A DNA stretch of 32,431 bases, taken from positions 1-32,431 of the IMG/VR virus record IMGVR_UViG_3300018080_000421; one strand, 5' to 3'. The DNA is from a virus. Below are positions 24,748 to 31,090 of the stretch, piece after piece. How positions within the stretch are numbered: the first letter of the stretch is position 1; each line of letters opens with the position of its first letter. The position numbers were made by a program, and so were the translations under genes. The notes under the pieces were generated by a model that was given only the letters and a program-made list of their open reading frames with translations, did no database searches and was not told where the DNA came from.

Positions 24748-25826
24748 CTAAGCGTTTCGCCTACGCACATCCCAACATTGTAGTGTATTCCTGGTGCAGC
24801 TGTCATTTCTACGCGGCCTTTTTCAAACAGCATAATAATGTCGCTGCCGCCGAACAGAAAATATCCAAATTCTTGTCCCTTTTCCAGATAGCCACCCTCC
24901 ACAGCCGTCATATTCACGCTGCTTACCTGTGCCATTCCGATGGGAAGAGTTGCAACTAATCCAAGCGGCGAATCTTGAATGATTAGGCCGCGAGTTTGGG
25001 TGAATTCATATCCTGCTCCATCCGGGGCGTCAAACTTCCCATCCCTGATCTTCACGTCGAGATAGACGTTTTGCTGTATTGCTCTACATTCCATCACAGG
25101 ACCGCGCACTGGAGCACCGAAACGATGGTAGTCGTTTGGACCCAAAAAAGCATGCCAGAACAGACCGCCACGGAATCGCTCTTGGTATGGGCTGCCTTCA
25201 AGTAAGTCTAGAATTTTGTATTTATGCGTGTACTTGATCGTAACTTCGTTATTGTCATCGACATCGAATTGTGCTTTAAAGGTGCTGTCTGCTGGAGATG
25301 TGACGATAGAGTCGCATCGCATCCCGGCAACTGGACGCAATCCTGGAGAGATTTCCCTGCCAAAGAACTGGTTGAAGGTTAACCAGCCAGATGGCGGTTT
25401 CATGTATTGCCAAGCGTTGAAGGCTGGGTCATCGATGAATGTCTGAATATACTTGGCCGATTCTGGCGTATTCAGGAATGACCCCCAATCATTTGCAAAA
25501 TCCCGCATCCATTTATTAAATTCTTCATTCTTTTGCAATTTTCTGCCGGATGGTTGGTCAAGCAGCCAATAGAACTTGCATAGCATATATAAGACTTCTT
25601 TGTCGTAATTTTCGCGAGGAATCCATTTAACCATTCGGTTCAAATAATCAAAATATCCGCCCTCTCCATCGAGTTTATCAGGGAACGTCACAGCACCGTG
25701 GACGCCTTCACGCTCCGCCATTGCTTTGGCTTCTGTGATAGAGTCCAAAAGCAACTTGCTCCATTCTTCTTTCTTGTATCTGTTCAATAATACCTTGAGT
25801 TCTTCAACTATCGGTTGGTCGACCAT
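24744..25826 (-). CDS. Phosphatidylserine-decarboxylase-like pyruvoyl enzyme
   Basis: Family members self-cleave to form a pyruvoyl group and decarboxylate phosphatidylserine to phosphatidylethanolamine, or aromatic amino acids in the PsiD-like branch. The 360-residue protein has PPSGWLTFNQFFGREISPGL then RPV (144-166), SPAD with Asp180, LGPNDYHRFGAPVRG with His234, and LFGGSDIIMLFEKG with Ser328 at the expected self-cleavage site. So the Asp-His-Ser set is complete. The N-terminal ~140 residues with FLNTPES and a DPAF motif resemble the longer, PsiD-related subgroup rather than the short bacterial enzyme. No membrane segment is seen. Start 25826 has an AGGAG site. It is single, minus strand, with its own promoter box, and looks like captured metabolic cargo. 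Confidence 0.88.
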   Translation of the reverse strand: MVDQPIVEELKVLLNRYKKEEWSKLLLDSITEAKAMAEREGVHGAVTFPDKLDGEGGYFDYLNRMVKWIPRENYDKEVLYMLCKFYWLLDQPSGRKLQKNEEFNKWMRDFANDWGSFLNTPESAKYIQTFIDDPAFNAWQYMKPPSGWLTFNQFFGREISPGLRPVAGMRCDSIVTSPADSTFKAQFDVDDNNEVTIKYTHKYKILDLLEGSPYQERFRGGLFWHAFLGPNDYHRFGAPVRGPVMECRAIQQNVYLDVKIRDGKFDAPDGAGYEFTQTRGLIIQDSPLGLVATLPIGMAQVSSVNMTAVEGGYLEKGQEFGYFLFGGSDIIMLFEKGRVEMTAAPGIHYNVGMCVGETLS

Positions 25827-25850
25827 GGGTATGCTCCTAAAATGGCTATG

Positions 25851-25869
25851 CTATTTTTGAGTATTTAAT
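25851..25869 (-). promoter_or_regulatory. Promoter-like box for the decarboxylase gene
   Basis: On the minus strand AATTAAATACT is followed directly by CAAAAATAG, about 25 nt before the start codon. ATTAAATAC differs by two bases from the T4 late TATAAATAC-type box. It shares both elements with three other minus-strand boxes. Confidence 0.45.
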
Positions 25870-25909
25870 TGTTGTCGGGAAAATATGTTTTATTTGTATT
25901 GGGAGCGTT

Positions 25910-26818
25910 ATGATACTATTCAAAACATTGGTTGGATCTAAAGCCTTTGGTACCCATACAGAGGGTAGCGATTCGGATTTCGCGTCTGTTGTAATGCCTC
26001 CGATCGATGGGATGCTTGGGCTTGGGTATAAAGAAACTATCGTCTCCACCTCTGAGACGGAAGACAATACCACCCACACTTTCCAAAAATTTATTGAGCT
26101 TGCTGCCAAGGCCAATCCAAGCATTCTCGATATTCTGTTTTCTTCGCCGGAGCATTGGGTAGAATTCAAGCCTTTGTGGTTTCGTCTCTACGATAGAAGG
26201 CACATTTTCTTGTCAAAAATTGTTGCTGATACCTATGTTGGCTACGCTAGATCTCAGCTTAAGAGGATTAGAACGCATAGGGAATGGTTGCTTAATCCGC
26301 CAAAAGAGAAGCCCAGTAGAGAAAGTTTCGGTCTCCCGGGCCATAGCACGATCCCCAAAGAGCACAGAGAGGCTGTGATTTCAATTCCTCAAAAATATCT
26401 AGCACCAGAAATACAAGATCTTGCGAGGGCCGAAAAAGGATTTGAAATGGCAATGCGTGGTTGGACACAATATGAGAATTGGAAGAAAACTAGAAATCCG
26501 GATCGCGCTGAGCTAGAGGCCAAATATGGATATGATACAAAACATGCGATGCATATGTATCGTCTCTTGAGGCAAGGAAAGGAAATTCTCGCAACTGGTG
26601 ATCTTACTGTGGATAGGCGCAATATTGATGCGGATAGACTGAAGGAAGTACGCCAGGGGGCGCTTACTTATGATGATCTCATGGTCGAAGTGGCCACTAT
26701 GAGAGAAGAGATCGAAACAGCAAAAAGAGAGTCTAAACTTTCAGATAGGCCTGACCGTAGTGTTATCAATGCGCTGTGCGTTGAAATTATGAAGGAATAT
26801 TTAGAAACATTTAGTTGA
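25910..26818 (+). CDS. Nucleotidyltransferase (pol-beta superfamily)
   Basis: The 302-residue product begins ILFKTLVGSKAFGTHTEGSD then SDFASVV, the G-S...D-x-D pattern of the minimal nucleotidyltransferase fold (Gly9-Ser10, Asp21, Asp23). The following helices (DILFSSPEHWVEF and the Tyr-rich middle with AMHMYRLLRQG) match the large phage and bacterial family often annotated as nucleotidyltransferase or RNA-repair related. It would transfer a nucleotide to an unknown acceptor. A GGGAG site precedes the start. It is divergent from the decarboxylase gene. Confidence 0.85.
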   Translation: MILFKTLVGSKAFGTHTEGSDSDFASVVMPPIDGMLGLGYKETIVSTSETEDNTTHTFQKFIELAAKANPSILDILFSSPEHWVEFKPLWFRLYDRRHIFLSKIVADTYVGYARSQLKRIRTHREWLLNPPKEKPSRESFGLPGHSTIPKEHREAVISIPQKYLAPEIQDLARAEKGFEMAMRGWTQYENWKKTRNPDRAELEAKYGYDTKHAMHMYRLLRQGKEILATGDLTVDRRNIDADRLKEVRQGALTYDDLMVEVATMREEIETAKRESKLSDRPDRSVINALCVEIMKEYLETFS

Positions 26819-26877
26819 TATCGCGAAGCGTGGTTTTGATAAATGGAGCTTCCGGAAGGAGCCTGGAAAATGAACGG

Positions 26878-26913
26878 CTACTCAATTATTTGAGCTATAT
26901 CTTTAGGATCCAT
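26878..26913 (-). pseudogene. Remnant tagged start (11 codons) on the minus strand
   Basis: From ATG at 26913 the minus frame reads MDPKDIAQIIE and stops. It is preceded by the same promoter-like box and A-rich leader as the tagged gene at 20117, and the first seven residues match the tag. With no protein after it, it looks like a gene start that lost its body, or a very short expressed peptide. Confidence 0.5.
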
Positions 26914-26915
26914 AA

Positions 26916-26940
26916 ATTATTTTTGCTTGTATTTTAATAA
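26916..26940 (-). promoter_or_regulatory. Promoter-like box and leader before the remnant tagged start
   Basis: On the minus strand TTATTAAAATACAAG is followed by CAAAAATAATTT and ATG. Nearly the same sequence precedes the tagged start at 20117. It lies in the 140-bp gap between + strand genes at 26819-26958, which otherwise holds nothing recognisable. Confidence 0.45.
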
Positions 26941-26958
26941 GTTTGGTTGAGGTGAGAT

Positions 26959-27198
26959 ATGGACGAATCTTTCAAGTTACCAGTGGTGGCGACTTCGAGA
27001 AAGCTTAAAGCTAAATGGACGCTTAGCAGCATTGACGATTATAAGCGTCTAATGCGCTCAATGGAGTACGAGGAAGTTATGGCCTTTCTAGATCGCCATG
27101 GTATGGTCGCTTTGTGCCAGGCGTACGATTTTGAATATCTAGACGAGCTTGGAGCTATCTTCCCATCGTTGGCAAAGAGGCTTGCTAAGGTATCTTAA
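26959..27198 (+). CDS. Small protein (79 aa)
   Basis: A GAGGTGAG site supports the start. The sequence KLPVVATSRKLKAKWTLSS followed by a helical remainder is reminiscent of short N-terminal segments seen in phage structural proteins, but I cannot assign a family. The stop overlaps the next start by one base. Confidence 0.65.
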   Translation: MDESFKLPVVATSRKLKAKWTLSSIDDYKRLMRSMEYEEVMAFLDRHGMVALCQAYDFEYLDELGAIFPSLAKRLAKVS

Positions 27199-27884
27199 TG
27201 TTCATTTATTCTGTTTCATATAGCAGCTATGAAGACTCTTCAGTGATTTATCTTTCGCATGAGAAAGAATTCACTGAAGAGGAATTTGAGAAATATGTGG
27301 TTGAAGCAATCACATGGTATATGCACGCGCTCAAATCGAATACTACCAAGCTACGCGATGAACTGATAAACGGCCCCATAAGCCATTCACCAGCAAATCT
27401 TGGTCGCCTTTTTTCTAGTAGGGCAAATCGTGAATGGCCTTGTATCAGTAATATTGCTGACTTGTTCCCTGATATCGGTTATGTTATGGAGTGTCCAGAG
27501 TATGGCTTTAAAGTGATTAACCCAACACAAGCGGTAAACTTTTCTGGGTGGCAAGACCCGTTTTGCTACGATACGGATTGGGTAGGTGATCGGGACTGCG
27601 CCACAACGAGGTTGAGCGAATGCCTATGGGTTAATGGTTTCACGGAAAAAGATTCTCCCAATTACGAATCAAAGAAAGAAACGGAAGAGCATAAGAATAA
27701 GCACGATATCGTCGGCTTTGTGTGCCCGACTTGCGGAGGCCAAACCAGAGATAATCCGATGGGTTTCGGCGACGGATGTTGGTGGTGCCCACGGTGTGGT
27801 AATGGTTGCGGGTGCACGTATAACGAAGATGATCCGTACGATGGAGACGAAGCTGATCGCGAAGACTTCTATGGATTATATTGA
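27198..27884 (+). CDS. Unknown protein with C-terminal zinc ribbon (228 aa)
   Basis: The N-terminal ~90 residues look like a small alpha/beta domain. The C-terminal region has CPTCGG and CWWCPRCGNGCGC, enough Cys for one or two zinc sites, and then a very acidic tail. The start overlaps the previous stop. Function unknown. Confidence 0.65.
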   Translation: MFIYSVSYSSYEDSSVIYLSHEKEFTEEEFEKYVVEAITWYMHALKSNTTKLRDELINGPISHSPANLGRLFSSRANREWPCISNIADLFPDIGYVMECPEYGFKVINPTQAVNFSGWQDPFCYDTDWVGDRDCATTRLSECLWVNGFTEKDSPNYESKKETEEHKNKHDIVGFVCPTCGGQTRDNPMGFGDGCWWCPRCGNGCGCTYNEDDPYDGDEADREDFYGLY

Positions 27885-27982
27885 TGATTCCCGCCAATGA
27901 TTTGGCATGATATAAAGCGATGCAAGCTTTGCAATTCCGTTGCAATTTTTGTCATCTAATCCAGATTTTAAGGTTGGAAGCG

Positions 27983-28333
27983 ATGAAGATTAGAAATGGC
28001 TTTGTGAGCAATTCTAGTTCTACAGTCTATATTATCGAAAATATTTCTGATACAGAAAAGACGATGAGAGACTTTGTTGAGGAGAGTATCCACTTGCTCG
28101 GGGATTTTCTTTCATATTACGACTGGCATACACCTGAAGAAGGCTATACCGAGGAGCGGATGCTAAAAGAAGCAGAGAATGCATATCACCAAGTGTTTGA
28201 ACCTGGGGAAGCCAAAGTGTGTGAGTTTGGAGATGAACACCACACCATTCTTGGTAATGTTTTTGATTATATGCTAAGAGAGTATAGAGGATCTAAAAGT
28301 TTTAAATGTCGTGTCTTTGAGTCTCGCAGATGA
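27983..28333 (+). CDS. Protein with the MKIRxGFVSNSSS N-terminal signature (116 aa)
   Basis: The start at 27983 gives MKIRNGFVSNSSSTVYIIE, an N-terminus I recognise from many uncharacterised phage and bacterial proteins, and a GGAAG site supports it; an upstream TTG-type start is rejected. The remainder is acidic and helical. Function unknown. Confidence 0.75.
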   Translation: MKIRNGFVSNSSSTVYIIENISDTEKTMRDFVEESIHLLGDFLSYYDWHTPEEGYTEERMLKEAENAYHQVFEPGEAKVCEFGDEHHTILGNVFDYMLREYRGSKSFKCRVFESRR

Positions 28334-28971
28334 ATGATCTCAACGAAATCAATAAACCTCCCTCATATGAATTTATTGACGCTGTTGTTAATGGCTGTGC
28401 GATAGTTATAGATTGCGAGCTTTGTGGTCGCGTGCATTTTGCTACATGGGACGAAAATGCTGGCTGGGAAGAAGGCGAATTGGAAGATTTGCGTGCTAAA
28501 GCTGAAAAGGATCCGGATCGTTACATTGAAGATGCGACGTGCAGCTCAATCTCATATGGTTGGCTCAATGGCAAGCAGGTAGTAGATGGATGCCCATGCA
28601 ATAGAGCAAGGAAGATTGAGGATTGGATCTGGAGCCATCGCGATATAATTTCTAAATATCTTAAGTCAAGAATTATGAAAATGAAAAGGCAGGCCGAGAT
28701 GGAAGAAAGGCAAGTGGAAGGTGTAGTTGAATCAGCAGCTGAACTTTTAATCCAATGGCTATCTAAGAGAGGGTGGAAAATAGACGGCAATTGCGTACAC
28801 AACAGGTCTTATTGGTGTCGTGTGGAAAATGTCGACATTTCTAAAGTAAAGGTTGGTACTCTCGTCGTTGACGTGCACGATCCGCACTCATTCCCTTCTG
28901 TTGAGAGGTATCTTAGCCAATGCGACAAAGACGCCAAGGAGTTTATGAGGAACATGGAGGCGGTGGGCTAG
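28330..28971 (+). CDS. Unknown protein (213 aa)
   Basis: The start overlaps the previous stop by 4 nt (ATGA). It contains several Cys, with CELCG near residue 35 and CPCN near 88, a helical middle with many Arg/Glu, and a C-terminal beta-rich part (GTLVVDVHDPHSFPSVERYL). That last element resembles TDIEVDMHDPSSVDRLVHSL at the end of the protein at 30229, so the two may share a short C-terminal module. Confidence 0.65.
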   Translation: MNDLNEINKPPSYEFIDAVVNGCAIVIDCELCGRVHFATWDENAGWEEGELEDLRAKAEKDPDRYIEDATCSSISYGWLNGKQVVDGCPCNRARKIEDWIWSHRDIISKYLKSRIMKMKRQAEMEERQVEGVVESAAELLIQWLSKRGWKIDGNCVHNRSYWCRVENVDISKVKVGTLVVDVHDPHSFPSVERYLSQCDKDAKEFMRNMEAVG

Positions 28972-28987
28972 ATAGCAAAAATACACC

Positions 28988-29185
28988 ATGACAATAGAAG
29001 TCCAAACATATACGATGGTGGTAACGTCAGGGGATGATTACGTTACCACAATGACAATTGAACATTATGATTGGTGGGATGGGTGTTTGCGCGTGTTCAC
29101 CTCTACTTCGATGAACCATTTCAGTATAGACAACATTAAATCCGTCACAGTTGACGGTGTATCAATTGAAGTTCCAGTGCTTTAG
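28988..29185 (+). CDS. Small beta-rich protein (65 aa)
   Basis: No Shine-Dalgarno site is present. The ATG is instead preceded by GCAAAAATACACC, the same A-rich leader seen before the tagged starts. The product has alternating beta-type residues (MTIEVQTYTMVVTSGDDYVT) and ends SIDNIKSVTVDGVSIEVPVL. Function unknown. Confidence 0.55.
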   Translation: MTIEVQTYTMVVTSGDDYVTTMTIEHYDWWDGCLRVFTSTSMNHFSIDNIKSVTVDGVSIEVPVL

Positions 29186-29198
29186 TATTTTATGTTCT

Positions 29199-29468
29199 AC
29201 TTGCGAGCCGTGGTGCGCCGTGTCGGACCTAGGCACAGTGGATTTGGGTTTTGTCCCGTCCTAGACATTCCTACTGGAGGCATTTCGAAATGCCGACCAA
29301 GGTCTGTGGCAATGGACCCACTCATGTAGCTATCGGGGTATTTGAGCGGCAGGATGCCCCAACCCATGATGCGCCTCCAAAACAAAGGCTGTAGAAGACT
29401 GGGAGCAGCAGCACTCGATAGGTCTCACAACAGTGAACAAAACTGTCTCATCTTGCTCGCTCGCAAGT
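29199..29468 (+). ncRNA. Candidate structured noncoding RNA (~270-300 nt)
   Basis: The 321-nt gap between genes has no plausible ORF and is GC-richer than its neighbours. ACTTGCGAGC (29199-29208) and GCTCGCAAGT (29459-29468) form a perfect 10-bp stem closing the whole region. Inside are CTAGG (29229-29233) with CCTAG (29260-29264), GGCATT-TCGA-AATGCC (29279-29294), GGTC/GACC (29301-29318) and GGGGTA/TGCCCC (around 29335-29360). A strong terminator follows three bases later. It does not match tRNA, tmRNA, RNase P RNA or a group I intron core as far as I can judge. Role unknown; it could be a free RNA or a processed leader. Confidence 0.6.
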
Positions 29469-29471
29469 AAT

Positions 29472-29494
29472 GGCCGGGAAAACCCGGCCTTTTT
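29472..29494 (+). terminator. Rho-independent terminator after the candidate RNA
   Basis: GGCCGGG (29472-29478), loop AAAA, CCCGGCC (29483-29489) and five T (29490-29494): a textbook intrinsic terminator. It ends the transcript of the candidate RNA or of the gene before it, and lies just ahead of the ribosome-binding site of the next gene. Confidence 0.95.
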
Positions 29495-29506
29495 ATTGGA
29501 GATATC

Positions 29507-29779
29507 ATGAAAGCTAAGAAGTACAAAATCCAAATGCATGCCGTGCACATGAGCAAGGACACCTTCACTCATTACGCAATATTTGAGATTTATGTCCCAG
29601 AACTAAAGCTCTATGTAAATCGAGAAACTTCTTTCATAGGCGAAGACGATAACAGAGTACAAGACCCATACCAAAATATTGAAGTGGATAGCGGCGTTGC
29701 TGGGCTATTGGCCTCGGCTATTAAAACCAAAGAATCAGCCGAAAGGCGGCTTAAAGAGAGTCTTGGGCTAATCGAGTAG
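29507..29779 (+). CDS. Small protein (90 aa)
   Basis: A TTGGAG site precedes the start. The product begins with the basic, beta-type MKAKKYKIQMHAVHMSKDTF and ends with a helical segment (ASAIKTKESAERRLKESLGL). No family recognised. As it begins right after a terminator, it needs its own promoter or readthrough. Confidence 0.65.
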   Translation: MKAKKYKIQMHAVHMSKDTFTHYAIFEIYVPELKLYVNRETSFIGEDDNRVQDPYQNIEVDSGVAGLLASAIKTKESAERRLKESLGLIE

Positions 29780-29800
29780 TTTTCCTTTGTTTTCGTTGGT

Positions 29801-29877
29801 TAGGACTACGAGGGATACCTTCTACTAGTCTTAAACGTCAGGAAGGGGCAACGGAAGGCTTCACGGCATACTTCCTG
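29801..29877 (+). ncRNA. Structured 5' leader of the gene at 29884
   Basis: Two hairpins fill the 104-nt gap. TAGGACTA (29801-29808) pairs with TAGTCTTA (29826-29833) around a GAGG-GATA-CCTT inner stem. CAGGAAG (29839-29845) pairs with CTTCCTG (29871-29877). The only Shine-Dalgarno-like sequence in the gap (AGGAAGGGG) is inside the second stem, while the ATG at 29884 follows directly. This could regulate translation. Moderate evidence. Confidence 0.4.
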
Positions 29878-29883
29878 GTCGAT

Positions 29884-30216
29884 ATGAAACCCAAGAAAGA
29901 CAAGTACTGGGCGTTTACTGATAGAGAACCCACTCTGCTCAATATTTTGCTCGAGTGGTTGGGCGATATTGGATATACTACAATACGTTATCCCCATCTT
30001 GAGACGCAAATTGAGATTCTTTGGAATGGGTGTGATACAGGGGCGCGGCTGTATGTTGACAAAAAAGAACAGGAAGTGATTTTGTACACACAAAAAACCC
30101 ATCCGTCTATCATAGCTGGGATATATGATGAAAAGGCGTTTGGTCGAATGAAGCGATTCTTGGAGCTATACGCAAAAACGTTTAGTGACGACGATTGTAG
30201 GGATCATATTATTTAA
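29884..30216 (+). CDS. Unknown protein (110 aa)
   Basis: Product begins MKPKKDKYWAFTDREPTLLN; a mixed alpha/beta protein ending with helices. No Shine-Dalgarno site lies directly before the ATG (see the leader entry). No family recognised. Confidence 0.6.
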   Translation: MKPKKDKYWAFTDREPTLLNILLEWLGDIGYTTIRYPHLETQIEILWNGCDTGARLYVDKKEQEVILYTQKTHPSIIAGIYDEKAFGRMKRFLELYAKTFSDDDCRDHII

Positions 30217-30228
30217 GCGTTATAGGCT

Positions 30229-30858
30229 ATGAAAGATAAAAAATTCAAGGTCAAGTTTCATTTGCCAATTGGTCTTCCAGCCAGCAATGGACGTGTGTAC
30301 TCAAAGAGGTCGATGGAGAAAGCAATTAAATCGTTTAACGAAAACCAAAATCATTCTATATTGGTGAAAGATAATAGAGCGCTAGGCACCACTTGGGCTG
30401 GTACTGTCGAAGATATGGCCATCAAAGATGAACATGTTGTTGCCGATGTCGTTACCATAGACACACCGATAGGCAGGCAATTGCAATCGATGCTTGAAGA
30501 AGGTTTGCCGGTGTCATTTGTGCCGGAATTTGAGTCATCTGGTAGTATATCATCAGTGGGTATGGTTTATAGAAACGATGTAGACGAAGACACATATGAG
30601 ACTATTATGGTATTGTACGAATCTATTAATAGCCGCATCGACGAACTTGGGCTGGAAATGACAGTTAAAGTTCACGAAGGCCGTAGGATATACGTAATAT
30701 TCAACAAACCTGAATCAGATATCGTAGGATATTGGTTATACTATGACCCAAAAACCAACAAGATGTCAGTTACTACAACCGACATCGAAGTTGACATGCA
30801 CGATCCATCAAGTGTAGATAGATTGGTACATTCGCTGGATGAATTGCGCAAACGCTAG
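30229..30858 (+). CDS. Prohead-protease-fold protein lacking the catalytic motifs
   Basis: Residues ~10-110 parallel the real prohead protease of this phage. NGRVYSKRSMEKAIKSF corresponds to NGRIYPHEILEGAVKEI, and VTIDTPIGRQLQSMLEEGL corresponds to the TPMG helix before the active site. But the His motif GEFDHP is replaced by a Thr/Trp stretch (LGTTWAGTVED), and the Ser motif SSRG is replaced by VPEFESSG. So catalysis by the usual dyad is unlikely. The last ~80 residues are a different domain with a beta-rich end. It may be a structural relative, a regulator, or a chance resemblance; I judge homology likely. Confidence 0.65.
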   Translation: MKDKKFKVKFHLPIGLPASNGRVYSKRSMEKAIKSFNENQNHSILVKDNRALGTTWAGTVEDMAIKDEHVVADVVTIDTPIGRQLQSMLEEGLPVSFVPEFESSGSISSVGMVYRNDVDEDTYETIMVLYESINSRIDELGLEMTVKVHEGRRIYVIFNKPESDIVGYWLYYDPKTNKMSVTTTDIEVDMHDPSSVDRLVHSLDELRKR

Positions 30859-30881
30859 CAAATGTATTTTAGAAGCGCTTA

Positions 30882-31070
30882 ATGCTATTGTGGCCTTTGG
30901 GTTTCTCAGACCGCAGGTCACTTTTGATAGCATCGAGCTTGCCTTGCTCGTTGGGCAGTAATGCCGCCGAGCAAAATTCCGTCCTTTAGCGACACGGAGT
31001 GAAGGACCTGAATTTGGTTGGGGCGAGATAGGACACGTCCGCCCAGCTCAGGAACCTACTCCAAGGCAAG
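30882..31070 (+). ncRNA. Highly structured 5' leader of the VWA gene, possible riboswitch-like element
   Basis: Two domains occupy the 232-nt gap. The first is a rod: ATGCTAT (30882-30888) with ATAGCAT (30927-30933), then GTGGCCT (30890-30896) with AGGTCAC (30915-30921). The second is a multi-branch domain closed by CTTGCCTTG (30938-30946) and CAAGGCAAG (31062-31070). It holds GGCA-GTAA-TGCC, a GNRA tetraloop stem (30954-30965) inside GCTCG/CGAGC; GTCCTT/AAGGAC (30981-31007) extended by AATTC/GAATT; and GGGC/GCCC (31021-31044). CCGT and ACGG inside the third hairpin could form a pseudoknot. It ends 21 nt before the start codon. Confidence 0.55.
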
Positions 31071-31090
31071 ACTTTTCTAGGAGTCTAACA

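Noticed and set aside
29199-29494. Group I intron, RNase P RNA or tmRNA
   Set aside because: No conserved P3/P7 core, no GAGGAAAGTCC or ACAGNRA elements, and no tRNA-like end were found.
30975-31014. Hammerhead-type ribozyme in the VWA leader
   Set aside because: CTGAATT resembles part of the CUGANGA core but the GAAA partner and stem order are missing.
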